Positions 22,646 to 31,707 of a stretch of DNA of 64,000 nucleotides are shown piece by piece (the stretch's first letter is position 1; each line of letters starts with the position of its first letter). Below the pieces are notes generated by a model that worked only from the letters and a program-made list of their open reading frames with translations, did no database searches and was not told where the DNA came from. This stretch comes from CALMBW01 sp963779645. GTDB taxonomy: Bacteria; Actinomycetota; CADDZG01; WHSQ01. Location: the NCBI GenBank assembly GCA_963779645.1, contig CAVZYX010000015.1:641380-705379 (forward strand), read 5' to 3'. The position numbers and the translations under genes are program-made.

Positions 22646-23908
22646 CTATCGCACCGGAGTCAGCGGCATGACCGGCTTGCACTTCCCGGACGAACCGGCG
22701 TTCCAGAGGCTGGACACTGTTGCCGCAGGCAGCTCGACGTTGAAGATCTCGACCTCGTCGAGGATCCCCTTGAAGTTGGCCACGATGTTGAGCGTGTCCT
22801 TGGCGAACGTCAGGTTGCCGTCGCTCGTCAACGAGCCCTGCCGGCCCAGCGGGTTCCCGACCTTCTGGGAGGCAGCGTCGACGTAGAACGTGATGCCGTT
22901 CGATGCCGACCTGCGCACCGTGACGGCCACGAGATGCCAGACGTTGTCGGCCACGGACAACGTCGACGGGTAGTTGGTGAAGCCGGGGCCGTCCGCCATC
23001 TGGAGCAGCAGCTTCCCGTTCGAGATGGCGATGGCGTAGCCCTTCAGGTTGTTCCCGACCGAGCCCGTGCGCTTGTCGATGATCGTCTGCGTGCCGGTGC
23101 TCGAGGCGGTCTTGACCCAGAAGTCGATCGAGAAGTCCCCCGTGCCCACGTTCGGACCGGGCCCCTGGGCCCAGGCGTAGTCGTTGACACCGTCGAACTG
23201 CAGGCCGTAGGCGACCGCTCCGGGGGTGTGGACAGGCCCGTTGACGAGACCGGCGGACGGGGCCGGCGGCCTCAGGTTGGTGGCGGTCACGCCGGTGGTC
23301 TCGTCGAACGGGTACCAGGCGATCATGTTCGCCGGAGGCACGACGCACGCCACGCCCGACGACACGGCCTTGTTGGTGAACGTGACGGTGCCGTGCTCGC
23401 CGGAGAGCGCGACGTGCTGTGCGGTGTTGAACACGTACGCGTCATCGGCGACGGTGACGGTGCGGCTGGCGAGACTGGACGACAGGGTCGTGCCGTACGG
23501 CACGCTGATGCCGGCGACGGAGGTGCCGCTCACCGCTGCCTCGGTGACGGTGATGCCCTGGTGGTTGACCGCGCCGACGACCACCTGCCTGCACGTGCCG
23601 ACGGGCACCTGGACGGTGGTTGTCGTCGTGGCGTCGCTGACGGTGAACGTGAAGGCCCCGGTGATCCCCGATCCGGGCGCCGCAACCTTGCACACGTCGA
23701 TGGAGGGAACTTGAACGGCGTGCGCGGGAGCCGGGGTGAGCCCTGTCACGCCGAAGGCCACGGCCGCCATGGCCAGGCTCGCCGGTAGGCGGACGCGCCT
23801 CGACTGGCGACGCGCCGGTGTGACGTCGGTGGGTGCCGGGGCGTCCGACGGCGACGCGGTGGGAGTCATGCGGGTCCTTCGACGGACCGTTCTTGCGTTC
23901 ATGTTCAT
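22646..23908 (-). CDS. Secreted LamG/concanavalin-like protein
   Basis: This intact 420-residue exported protein starts at ATG 23908 behind a GAAAGG ribosome site. The N-terminus is basic and long, then a Sec signal region ends near PAPAHAVQ. A beta-rich domain (residues ~70-180, Thr/Val-rich, Cys pair DVCKVAAP and VGTCRQV) precedes a LamG/ConA-like domain that starts MIAWYPFDETTG. That domain contains FDGVNDYAWAQG, FSIDFWVKTASS, NVWHLVAVTVRR and GILDEVEIFN. Such domains bind glycans or surface proteins. The protein ends shortly after a CKPV segment. No anchor is visible. Confidence 0.88.
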   Translation of the reverse strand: MNMNARTVRRRTRMTPTASPSDAPAPTDVTPARRQSRRVRLPASLAMAAVAFGVTGLTPAPAHAVQVPSIDVCKVAAPGSGITGAFTFTVSDATTTTTVQVPVGTCRQVVVGAVNHQGITVTEAAVSGTSVAGISVPYGTTLSSSLASRTVTVADDAYVFNTAQHVALSGEHGTVTFTNKAVSSGVACVVPPANMIAWYPFDETTGVTATNLRPPAPSAGLVNGPVHTPGAVAYGLQFDGVNDYAWAQGPGPNVGTGDFSIDFWVKTASSTGTQTIIDKRTGSVGNNLKGYAIAISNGKLLLQMADGPGFTNYPSTLSVADNVWHLVAVTVRRSASNGITFYVDAASQKVGNPLGRQGSLTSDGNLTFAKDTLNIVANFKGILDEVEIFNVELPAATVSSLWNAGSSGKCKPVMPLTPVR

Positions 23909-24024
23909 CAGTACGCCTTTCGAAGTGGCACGTCGGACGTTCCGACGGCCATGGCGTGAGGATGAACCGGGGGTCTGGAGCGTCGCTCCAGTCCGGCTGG
24001 AGGGAGGTCGGGGTCGGCGGCGCC

Positions 24025-24639
24025 TTACCAGCCCCGGTCGGCCCACTCCTGGAGGTGCGGGCGCTCGGTGCCGACGGTGGTGTCGTCGCCGTGGCCCGGC
24101 ATGACGATGGTCTCGGCCGGGAACCGGGCGAAGAGGCCGTCGATCGAGCGGATGATGGCCCCGAAGTCGCTGTACGACCACCGCGTGGCGCCCGGGCCGC
24201 CGGGGAACAGCGTGTCGCCCGAGAACAGGACCGGCGACCCCTCGATCGCGAACGACATCGACCCGGGCGTGTGGCCCGGCGTGAGGATGGTGTGCACTCT
24301 CAGCCGGCCGACGGCGATCTCCGAGTCGTCCTCCAGCACGAAGTCGTAGGACGGCAGCATGGCGGCGTCCTCGGCGGTGACCCCTACCTCGTAGCCGGCG
24401 TCGCGCACGGCCGGCACCGCCTGGATGTGGTCCCAGTGGCCGTGGGTCTCCAGCACCTTGCCGACGTTCAGGCGCCGGCACAGCTCGAGCAGACGGTCGT
24501 GCTCGTTGGCGGCGTCGAGCAGGACCGCCTCGCCCGTCTCCCGGCACCGCACGACGAAGACGTTGTTGGCGACGGGCCCGACCACGAGCCGGGTGATCTG
24601 GACCTGGGAGTCCTCGTAGTGGAGCGTCGGGCCGCTCAT
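24025..24639 (-). CDS. Metallo-beta-lactamase fold hydrolase (glyoxalase II-like)
   Basis: This intact 204-residue protein has the MBL zinc motif THGHWDHI, the later His in TPGHTPGS, Asp in FSGDTLFPG and His in MPGHGDDT. The order and size match small glyoxalase II-like or thioester/persulfide hydrolases. The start is ATG 24639, 17 bp from the divergent acyl-CoA dehydrogenase, leaving very little room for two promoters. The substrate cannot be told from sequence. Confidence 0.9.
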   Translation of the reverse strand: MSGPTLHYEDSQVQITRLVVGPVANNVFVVRCRETGEAVLLDAANEHDRLLELCRRLNVGKVLETHGHWDHIQAVPAVRDAGYEVGVTAEDAAMLPSYDFVLEDDSEIAVGRLRVHTILTPGHTPGSMSFAIEGSPVLFSGDTLFPGGPGATRWSYSDFGAIIRSIDGLFARFPAETIVMPGHGDDTTVGTERPHLQEWADRGW

Positions 24640-24656
24640 GGGGTGGAGTATGGCCC

Positions 24657-25718
24657 GTGCGCTTCGATCCCACGCCCGGGCAGGTCGAGCTGCGGACCCG
24701 GGTGCGGGCGTTCCTCGCCGAGGCGTCGCCGATGGCCGAGGTGCGCCGGCTGATGGAGACCGATGTGGGCTTCGACCCGGGCGTCTGGCGGGCGATCGTG
24801 GAGGAGGGCTTCGTGGGGCCGGGCCTGTCGTTCCCGGAGCAGGCGGTGGTGCTGGAGGAGGCGGGCGCGGCCCTGCTGTGCGCGCCGTTGCTGGGGACCG
24901 TGGTGACCTTGGCCGCGGGTGTCGACGTGGGATCGGGCGTCGTGGCGCTGGCGGTGGCCGAGGACGCCGGCGTCTGGGGCGAGACGGGCATCTCCCTGCG
25001 GGCGACAGCCGACCGCGCAGGGGGGTGGCGGCTCGACGGCCACAAGAGCTTCGTGCTCGACGGCTACGCGGCCGACACGCTCGTGGTGGTGGCACGGTCC
25101 GACGCCGGCCTCGGCTTCTTCGTCGTCGACGGAGACGCACCCGGGCTGGACCGCACCGCCCTTCCCACCCTCGACCTGACCCGCCGCCTGGCCCGCCTGA
25201 CCTTCGAGGCGGCACCCGCCCGGCTGCTCGGCACTGGCAGTGACAGCGGTCGCGGACCGGTGCTGGCCCGGGTACTGGACGTCGCCTGCGCCGCCCTGGC
25301 CGCCGAGCAGGTCGGCGGGGCCCAGCGCTGCCTGGACCTGACCGTCGCCCACGTCCGCTCCCGCGTGCAGTTCGGCAGGCCGATCGGCAGCTTCCAGGCC
25401 GTCCAGCACCGGTGCGCCGACATGCTGCTGGAGGTCGAGTCGGCACGGTCGGCCGCTCTGTACGCGGCGCTGGTGGTCGATCGGTTTCTCGGCGATCGGG
25501 GTGCTGACGACCTGCCGGCAGCAGCGGCGATGGCCAAGGCGACCTGCTCGGACGCCTACGCATTCGTGGCCGGCGAGACCATCCACCTCCACGGCGGTCT
25601 TGGTTTCACGTGGGACCACGACGCCCACCTCTACTTCAAGCGGGCCAAGTCGTCCCGCCTGCTGTTCGGCGACCCCGGGCACCACCGCGAGCGGCTGGCC
25701 GGGCACATCGGGATCTGA
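24657..25718 (+). CDS. Acyl-CoA dehydrogenase family protein
   Basis: This intact 353-residue flavoprotein starts at GTG 24657. It has a short N-terminal helical domain, a middle beta domain (GWRLDGHKSFVLDGYAAD) and a C-terminal domain with RVQFGRPIGSFQAVQHRCAD and HLHGGLGFTWDHDAHLYFKR. The shortened middle domain resembles the 'small-chain' partner subunits of steroid or CoA-side-chain acyl-CoA dehydrogenases, which often form heteromers. I see no clear catalytic Glu. Its stop codon lies inside the first unit of a 19-bp tandem repeat. Confidence 0.9.
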   Translation: MRFDPTPGQVELRTRVRAFLAEASPMAEVRRLMETDVGFDPGVWRAIVEEGFVGPGLSFPEQAVVLEEAGAALLCAPLLGTVVTLAAGVDVGSGVVALAVAEDAGVWGETGISLRATADRAGGWRLDGHKSFVLDGYAADTLVVVARSDAGLGFFVVDGDAPGLDRTALPTLDLTRRLARLTFEAAPARLLGTGSDSGRGPVLARVLDVACAALAAEQVGGAQRCLDLTVAHVRSRVQFGRPIGSFQAVQHRCADMLLEVESARSAALYAALVVDRFLGDRGADDLPAAAAMAKATCSDAYAFVAGETIHLHGGLGFTWDHDAHLYFKRAKSSRLLFGDPGHHRERLAGHIGI

Positions 25719-25801
25719 CAGCTACTTCGGGATCCGACAGCTACATCGGGATCTGACGGCTACACCGGGCTCCGACGGCTACACCGGGATCCGACAGGTC
25801 C
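25709..25801. repeat. 19-bp tandem repeat, 4.9 copies
   Basis: Units begin at 25709, 25728, 25747, 25766 and 25785, with consensus CGGGATCYGACRGCTACAY. The first supplies the TGA stop of the acyl-CoA dehydrogenase and the last runs into the next promoter region. The period is not a multiple of three, unlike the coding repeats elsewhere in the window. Confidence 0.95.
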
Positions 25802-25834
25802 GCCCTCCGAAGGCGGCGGTCTACGCTCGGGCCC

Positions 25835-26281
25835 GTGGCCTTGGTCCTGGTCGTTCTCGCCATGGCCGGCGTGTTCGCCATCGCCGCCGTCGTCATCGGC
25901 CGCGAGGTCCGCCGGCTGTCGAGGCAGGCGCCCCAGCGGTCGTTCGACTTCGAGGAGGCGGTGACGTGGGTCTGCGACCACGTCGGCCCCGACGTGGCGG
26001 CGGTGCTCAGCCCCGACGACGTCAGGCGCATCCTCGACTGGCACCTCGAGTACTTCCGCAACCGCGGCGTCTCGGCCAACGGCGACCGGCCCCACACCGA
26101 GGGCCCGGTCGTGGTCAGCGGGGCCGAGACCGTCGACTTCGTGCTCATGCGGGCCGAGCTCAGCGGCACCCCCTACACGCCCGAGCAGGTTCATGCCGTG
26201 CTCGACGCCCAGATGGACTATCTGGAGCGGATCGGGGCCGTCGACCCCGTCGCCGACCCCGACGAGGACAGCCCTGCGTAA
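25835..26281 (+). CDS. Membrane-anchored actinobacterial hypothetical protein
   Basis: This intact 148-residue protein starts at GTG 25835. The first ~22 residues form one membrane helix (VLVVLAMAGVFAIAAVVIG), followed by a basic juxtamembrane segment. The cytosolic part is acidic (FDFEEAVTWVCDHVGPDVA, LSPDDVRRILDWHLEYFR, QVHAVLDAQMDYLERIG). The repeated helical 'LDxHL/LDAQMDYL' look suggests a small helical domain. The family is not recognised beyond a conserved hypothetical. The 19-bp repeat lies directly upstream. Confidence 0.75.
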   Translation: MALVLVVLAMAGVFAIAAVVIGREVRRLSRQAPQRSFDFEEAVTWVCDHVGPDVAAVLSPDDVRRILDWHLEYFRNRGVSANGDRPHTEGPVVVSGAETVDFVLMRAELSGTPYTPEQVHAVLDAQMDYLERIGAVDPVADPDEDSPA

Positions 26282-26327
26282 CAGGCACGAAATGCCTCCA
26301 CTTAGCCCTCCGGTTGTGCTTTCATAA

Positions 26328-26399
26328 GTGCACCGAAGGAAGGAGGTGGTCCAACTGAGCGAAAGTTGTCTTGGGACCTCGGAGGTGGCTGCCCGCTAG
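26328..26399 (+). CDS. 23-residue small ORF carrying an extended anti-SD complement
   Basis: From GTG 26328 a 23-codon ORF (MHRRKEVVQL...SEVAAR) ends at TAG 26397. Its codons 4-8 contain AAGGAGGTGGTCC (26340-26352), which matches the complement of the 16S rRNA 3' end (AAGGAGGTGATCC) at 12 of 13 positions. The stretch may be read as a small peptide, an RNA element or an unusually strong ribosome-binding sequence. The region lies between a hypothetical membrane protein and an alpha/beta hydrolase and is less GC-rich than its neighbours. Translation is not proven. Confidence 0.4.
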   Translation: MHRRKEVVQLSESCLGTSEVAAR

Positions 26400-26520
26400 C
26401 GGTCAGCTGGGCCACGTCTGGCGAATACTGCCAGTCACCGCCCGAGACGACGTCCGGGGAATGGTCCCGCCCGGTGATTTCCGTTGCTCTCGGGTTTCCT
26501 TTCCAGCTAGAACTGACACC

Positions 26521-26547
26521 CGAGGGGGCGCAATGAGCGCCCCCTCG
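26521..26547 (+). terminator. Strong hairpin before the alpha/beta hydrolase gene
   Basis: CGAGGGGGCGC-AATGA-GCGCCCCCTCG is a perfect 11-bp stem with a 5-nt loop, ending 17 bp before the GTG start of the hydrolase. No U-tract follows. It may end a short transcript that includes the 26328-26399 ORF, or control the hydrolase leader. Confidence 0.5.
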
Positions 26548-26564
26548 GTCGCGAGAAGGGGGTA

Positions 26565-27325
26565 GTGAACTGCCCACCGTCATCGACTCAGAGGGCCTGC
26601 AGCTCGCCGGGCACCTGTCCCGGCCGCCCTCGGCGGCCATCCCCACATCGCACGGGTTGGTGCTGTGCCACGGCTTCCCGGCCGGGCCCGGTGGCGCGGC
26701 GACGTCCGGCCAGACCTACCCGGAGTTCGCCGACCGCCTGGCCGAGGACACGGGCTGGACGGTCCTGACCTTCAACTTCCGCGGCACCGGCGCCTCCGAA
26801 GGCGACTTCTCCCTGGGTGGATGGCTGGCCGACCTCCGCGCCGCCATCGACTTCCTCGCCGACGTCGACGGCGTGGCCGACGTGTGGCTGGCCGGCTCCA
26901 GCACCGGCGGCGCCATCACCATCTGCGCCGCCGCCGAGGACGAGCGGGTCCGAGGCATCGCCGCGCTGGCCGCGCCCGCCGACTTCAGGGGATGGGCCGA
27001 GGATCCCGAGAACTTCCTCGCGCACGCCCGCACCATCGGCGTCGTCCGCCGGCCCGACTTCCCCGAGGATCCGGTGACCTGGGCGCGGGAGCTGGCCGAG
27101 ATGCGACCGACGGTGGCCATCGGCAAGCTCCCGCCACGGCCCGTGCTCCTCGTCCACGGCGACCACGACGACGTGATCCCGGTCACCGACGCCCGCGCCC
27201 TCGCCGAAGCCGCCCTGGGCCAGGTGGAGCTGCGAATCGTGCCGGGAGCAGGCCACCGCCTCCGCCACGACCCGCGGGCCGTCGCCATCCTGATCGGCTG
27301 GATGGAGCGCCAGACGCCGTCCTGA
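26565..27325 (+). CDS. Alpha/beta hydrolase
   Basis: This ~253-residue hydrolase has LVLCHGFPAGPGG (oxyanion HG), TFNFRGTGASEGDF, the nucleophile elbow LAGSSTGG, DHDDVIPV with the catalytic Asp, and the His in GAGHRLRHD. It resembles small esterase/peptidase-like (DUF/BAAT-type) alpha/beta hydrolases. The best start is GTG 26565 behind GAAGGGGG, but the frame shifts within the first three codons (AACTGCCC for an expected extra C). The rest is intact. Confidence 0.85.
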
Positions 27326-27391
27326 CCCGGCCGGAGGCCAGGCCCGAAGCCCTCCCCAGGCGGCGGTGGTCCCTGCTGGGAATCCCGCCGC

Positions 27392-28201
27392 TCACGCCCG
27401 CTGAATAGGCGGTGTCTCGGGCCGCCAGCCGTCCAGATCGTCCTCGTGCACGTCGCTGACGAACATGTGGCCGGGCGATTGGGTGATGGCGATGTCGAGG
27501 TTCGCGGCTGCGATCGCCAACTGGGGTGTCACGCCGCACGCCCAGAACATGGGGACCTCCGACGTCTCGATCGGCACCGGGTCACCGAAGTCCGGGTGGT
27601 CGAGATCGGTGATCCCTCTATCGGCAGGGTGGAGCACTGCCAGCGGCGCGCCGTGCGAGAGTGGGTGCCCCGCAGTCAGTTGCGTGACCGCGGGGACGTC
27701 GGTGGACCTGAAGGGCCGCATGCTGACGACGAGGGGGCCGCGAAACCGATCCGTCGGCACACAGGCGACGTTCGTGACGAACATGGCCACGTTGCGACCG
27801 AGCTCGACGTGGCGAGGTCGGAAGCCGGCGCCGGCCAGGATGCTGTCGAACGTGAAGCTGCAGCCCAGCAGGAACGAGACGAGGTCGTCCCGCCAGTACG
27901 GTCGGGCGTCGGTCGTGTCGAGCGGCGGCCGGCCCTTGCGGAAGACGCGGTAACGGGGGAGGTCGGTGCTGAGGTCGGAACCGGGCGCCATGAGCGACTC
28001 GGTTCCGCCATCGACGACCTCCAGCAGAGGGCACGCCTTCGGGTTGCGGTCGATGAACAGCCGCAGCTCCGCGGCGTGCTCGCTCGGCACTGCGATCATG
28101 TTGGCCTGGACGAACCCGGGTGCTTCGGCCGGCGTGGGCGAGTGAAACGTGCCGTGCCGGGCCGCCCGCCGCAGCCGAGCAGGCTCAGTGAACCGCGTCA
28201 C
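27392..28201 (-). CDS. DUF1445 / YcsI-family putative hydro-lyase (D-glutamate cyclase-like)
   Basis: This intact 269-residue protein starts at GTG 28201, overlapping the hyuB stop by 4 bp (GTGA). It has APGFVQANMIAVP, RNPKACPLLEV, LSTDLPRYRVFRKG, DDLVSFLLGCSFTFDSIL, GPLVVSMRPF and MFWACGVTPQ, all typical of DUF1445. The vertebrate mitochondrial homologue (DGLUCY) converts D-glutamate to 5-oxo-D-proline. Being coupled to hydantoinase/oxoprolinase subunits makes a 5-oxoproline/D-glutamate role plausible here; that link is inference. Confidence 0.88.
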   Translation of the reverse strand: MTRFTEPARLRRAARHGTFHSPTPAEAPGFVQANMIAVPSEHAAELRLFIDRNPKACPLLEVVDGGTESLMAPGSDLSTDLPRYRVFRKGRPPLDTTDARPYWRDDLVSFLLGCSFTFDSILAGAGFRPRHVELGRNVAMFVTNVACVPTDRFRGPLVVSMRPFRSTDVPAVTQLTAGHPLSHGAPLAVLHPADRGITDLDHPDFGDPVPIETSEVPMFWACGVTPQLAIAAANLDIAITQSPGHMFVSDVHEDDLDGWRPETPPIQRA

Positions 28202-29783
28202 CGGGCCTCCCCGTCGGGCTTCCGGACCCGCCCGTAGCCACCGCCGCCCGGGGTGAGCAGCTGGATGGCGTCGCCGGCGTCGAGATCGATAGTCAGCTTG
28301 TCGGTGAGCGGCCGCCGCGCGCCCTCGTCGCCGCCCGGCCACAGCCAGTTCTCGCCCACCGCCCCCGGGCGCCCTCCGTCGAGGCCCCACGGTCGACTCG
28401 CCCGGCGCTCGGTGATGATGGAGGCGGTCGACGGTTCGAGCACCTGGATCACCCGCTCGATGCCGTCGCCCCCGGCGGCCGCGCCCTCGCCGCCACTGCC
28501 GCGCCGGAGGCGGTACCGCAGTACCCGCACCGGGATCGATCGCTCCAGCGCCTCGGTGGGCGTGTCGGAGGTGTTGGTCATGGCGGTGTGGACGCCGTTC
28601 ATGCCGGCCCGACCCGGGAGGCCGTGCTGGCCGGGGCGGCCCCCCTGGCCGCCGCCGATGGTCTCGTAGTACACCCAGCCCGAGCCGCCGCTGAGGATCA
28701 GGTTGTTCATGGTGCCCTGGCCGGCGGCGCCGACGCGGTCCCGGCGCGGCTTGGGCGAGGGCGGCCAGGCAGACGTCGGCGACCCGTTGGGAGACCTCGA
28801 CGTTGCCGGCCCCCACTGCGGCCGGGGCCCGGGCGGCGACGATGCTGCCCTCGGGGGCGACGACCGTGACCGGCCGCAACGCCCCGCCGTTGGCCGGGAT
28901 GGTCGGATCGGTGGCGCTGCGCAGCGCGAAGGCGACGGCGCTGTAGGTGACGGCCGCCACGGCGTTGACGTTGCCCGGCTGCTGGGCAGCGGAGCCGGTG
29001 AAGTCGAACCGGACGCCCTCGCCGGTCTTGGTCAGCGTCAGCCGGATCTTCACCCACGCCTGCTGGTGGGGCCGGGGACCGGTCGAGTCGATCACGTCCT
29101 CGGCCTGCCAGGAGCCGTCGTCCAATGCCGCGAGGGCGGCTCGCATCCGCCGTTCGCCGTAGGCGAGCACCTCGTCCAGCGGTGCGCCGCCGGCGACGAT
29201 GGCCGCGAGGCGCTCGACGCCGATGGCGTTGGCGCCGACCTGGGCGTCGAGGTCGCCCCGGCGCTCGTCGGGGGTGCCGGGAGTTGGCCAGGAGGATGGC
29301 GACGACCGCCGGGCCCAGCAGCACCGGTGGGATCCGCAGGCCCTCCTGGAAGATCTCGATCGCCTCGGGGGGCATCGAGCCCGCCGTCATGCCCCCAAGG
29401 TCGGCGTGGTGGGCCCGGTTGGCGGCCCAGCCGACGATCCGTTCGCCCACGAAGCACGGCGCCACGAACGTGATGTCGTTGAGATGGGTCCCGCCGGCGA
29501 AGGGGTCGTTGAGGACGATCTGGTCGCCGGGCCCCACGTCGATCCCCGCACCGATGGCGGCCGCCACCGACGCCGGCATCGACCCCAGGTGCACCGGGAT
29601 GTGCTCGGCCTGGACCAGCAGCTGCCCGTCGGCGGTGAAGAGGGCGGCCGAGCAGTCGGCCCGCTCCTTGATGTTCGGGGAGAAGGCGGCCCGCCGGAGC
29701 ACGGCGCCCATCTCCTCGGCCACACCGGTGAGCTGCGAGATCAGGACTTGGAGCCCTGCCGGATCTAGCGCTTCAACAGCCAT
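28198..29783 (-). CDS. hyuB: Hydantoinase B / 5-oxoprolinase beta-type subunit (two indels)
   Basis: This ~528-residue protein has the HyuB pattern: LQVLISQLTGVAEEMGAVLRR, FSPNIKERADCSAALF, PVHLGSMPASV, NDPFAGGTHLNDITFVAP, ANRAHHADLGG, ANGGALRPVTVVAPEGS, GAGNVEVSQRVAD and YYETIGGGQGGRPG. It ends with LTPGGGGYGRV. It forms the heteromer with HyuA that opens 5-oxoproline- or hydantoin-type rings using ATP. The frame changes near 29283 and 28745. Its start (ATG 29783) overlaps the hyuA end by ~11 bp. A decayed second hyuB copy lies at 46732-47480. Confidence 0.88.
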
Positions 29784-31666
29784 GCCCCTCCACCTCCACC
29801 GATGCCGTCCAGCCGTCGGCCACCCAGATCGTGCAGTCCGCCTCGGCGATCACCGCCGGGCCGGCGACGACACCGCATCGCCCACCCGGGTCGGGCAGGT
29901 CGGCCAGGTCGACGGGGCTGGCCAGGCGGGCCGACGCCCGCAGCGCCACCACCTCGACCGGGGCATCGGGGCGGGCGAAGCCGTTTCGCCTTCGATGTTC
30001 GGGACCGAACTCGTCGATGGCGCCCACCGCCAGCTCGTGGCTCTGGCCGGCATACCGGCAGTCGAACCAGACCTCCAGCTCGGGGCCCGGCCCCCCGACC
30101 GCGGCCGCATCGGCCCCGGCCGTGCCGGCGCCCCGGCCTGCCTGGCCCGCAGCCGGCGCCCCGCCTCCTCGCCCAGCTCGACCAGGGCGTCCTGGGCGCC
30201 GAGGTGGTCGAGGGGCTTCGGCCAGCTGCGCACCAGATCGACCTGGCTGGGAGCGGCCAGCATGCCGGCGGCCGACAGCACACCCGCTCGTGGTGGCACC
30301 ACGACCGCGGCCATCCCCAGGGCGTCGGCGACGGCGCAGGCGTGGAGCGGCCCGGCCCCGCCGAACGCCACCAGGGCCATCCCCCTCGGGTCCACCCCCC
30401 GCTCCACCGAGACGGCCCGCACGGCCCGGACCATGTTGGCGTCGACCACGGCCAGGACGCCCTCGGCGGTCACCCCCGCCCTCTGCAGCGCGGCGCCGGC
30501 AGCGGCGACGTCGAGGCGCCCGAGCCCGGGCAGGTCGTGGTCGGACGGGATACGCCCGGCGGCCAGGTTGGCGTCGGTGACGGTCGGCAGCAGGCCGCCC
30601 GCCCCGTAGCAGGCGGGGCCGGGATCGGCGCCTGCGCTCTGGGGCCCGACCACCAGCGCCCCGCCCGGGTCCAGGCGGGCGATCGAACCGCCACCGGCGC
30701 CGATGGTGTGGACGTCGAGTGAGGGCATGCGGATCGGTAGGCCGGCGACATGGCGCTGGGCGGCCGGTTCGGGCCGCCGTCGCGTATCAGGCACACGTCG
30801 GTGCTCGTCCCGCCCATGTCGAACGTGACCGCGTCGGCGAACCCGGCCGCCCGGGCGGCGATGGCGGCGGCCAGCACCCCGCCGGCCGGCCCCGACAGCA
30901 GCAGCGACACCGGACGTTCGGCTGCCTCGGCGACCGGGATCAGCCCGCCGGCCGAGGTCATGACCAGCACCTCGTCGGCGGCGGGCGCCAGCGCCAGCAG
31001 GTAGCGCCGGCACGCCGGCCTCAGGTAGGCGTCGGCCACGGTGGTCACGGTTCGCTCGTACTCCCGGAACTCGGGCGAGACCTCCGACGACACACTGACG
31101 TCCATGCCCGCCTGGCGCAGCCGCCGGGCGACGACCTGCTCGTGGGCCGGGTTGCGGTCGGCGTGGAGCAGGACCACGGCCGCGGCGTCGACCGGCCCCG
31201 GCGCCGCCACCTGGCCGAGCGGCTCGACCTCCCGACCGTCGCGGTCGAGGCGCCCGACCACGTCGAGGCGGAGATGGCGGGGCACCAGGGGTTCGGGCCG
31301 GTCGACGAAGGGGTCGTAGAGCGACGGGCGGGCCTGGCGGGCGATCTCGATGACGTCGGCGTGACCGTCCGTCGCGTACAGGGCGACCCTGGCGCCCCGC
31401 CGCTCCAGGAGCGTGTTGGTGGCCACCGTCGTGCCGTGGGCCATCACCGCCGGCCGGCGTCCCGATCCGACAGCAGCCAGCCCGACAGCATCCAGCCCGA
31501 CAGCCGCCAGCCCGACAGCCGCAAGCCCGACAGCCGCAAGCCCGACAGCCGCAAGCACCGCGGCCGCCGGGTCCGCCGGCGTGGACAACACCTTCACGAC
31601 CTCGCCGTCGGAGGTCACGATGTCGGTGAACGTGCCCCCGGTGTCAACTCCGATTCGATGCTCCAT
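29773..31666 (-). CDS. hyuA: Hydantoinase A / 5-oxoprolinase alpha-type subunit (indels)
   Basis: This ~630-residue ASKHA-fold ATPase subunit starts MEHRIGVDTGGTFTDIV (phosphate-1 loop). It then carries an odd run of AAVGL pentads at residues ~37-65, MAHGTTVATNTLLERRGARV, SSEVSPEFREYERTVTT, VMTSAGGLIPVAEAA, LSGPAGGVLAAA and TFDMGGTSTDVCLI. After a frame change near 30745 it shows TIGAGGGSIARLD and AFGGAGPLHACAVAD. A further change near 30060 leads to the C-terminus. All family motifs are present. It is first in the hyuA-hyuB-DUF1445 operon, 41 bp after lysR. Confidence 0.88.
31471..31556 (-). repeat. 15-bp in-frame tandem repeat in hyuA
   Basis: About six copies of a 15-bp unit (plus strand AGCCCGACAGCCGCA) encode Ala-Ala-Val-Gly-Leu near the N-terminus of HyuA, between the first phosphate loop and the MAHGTT motif. 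Homologous enzymes are usually without such an insert. Confidence 0.9.
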
Positions 31667-31707
31667 GGATGGATCATGACGACCCGGGAACCATTCGCAT
31701 AGCTAAA

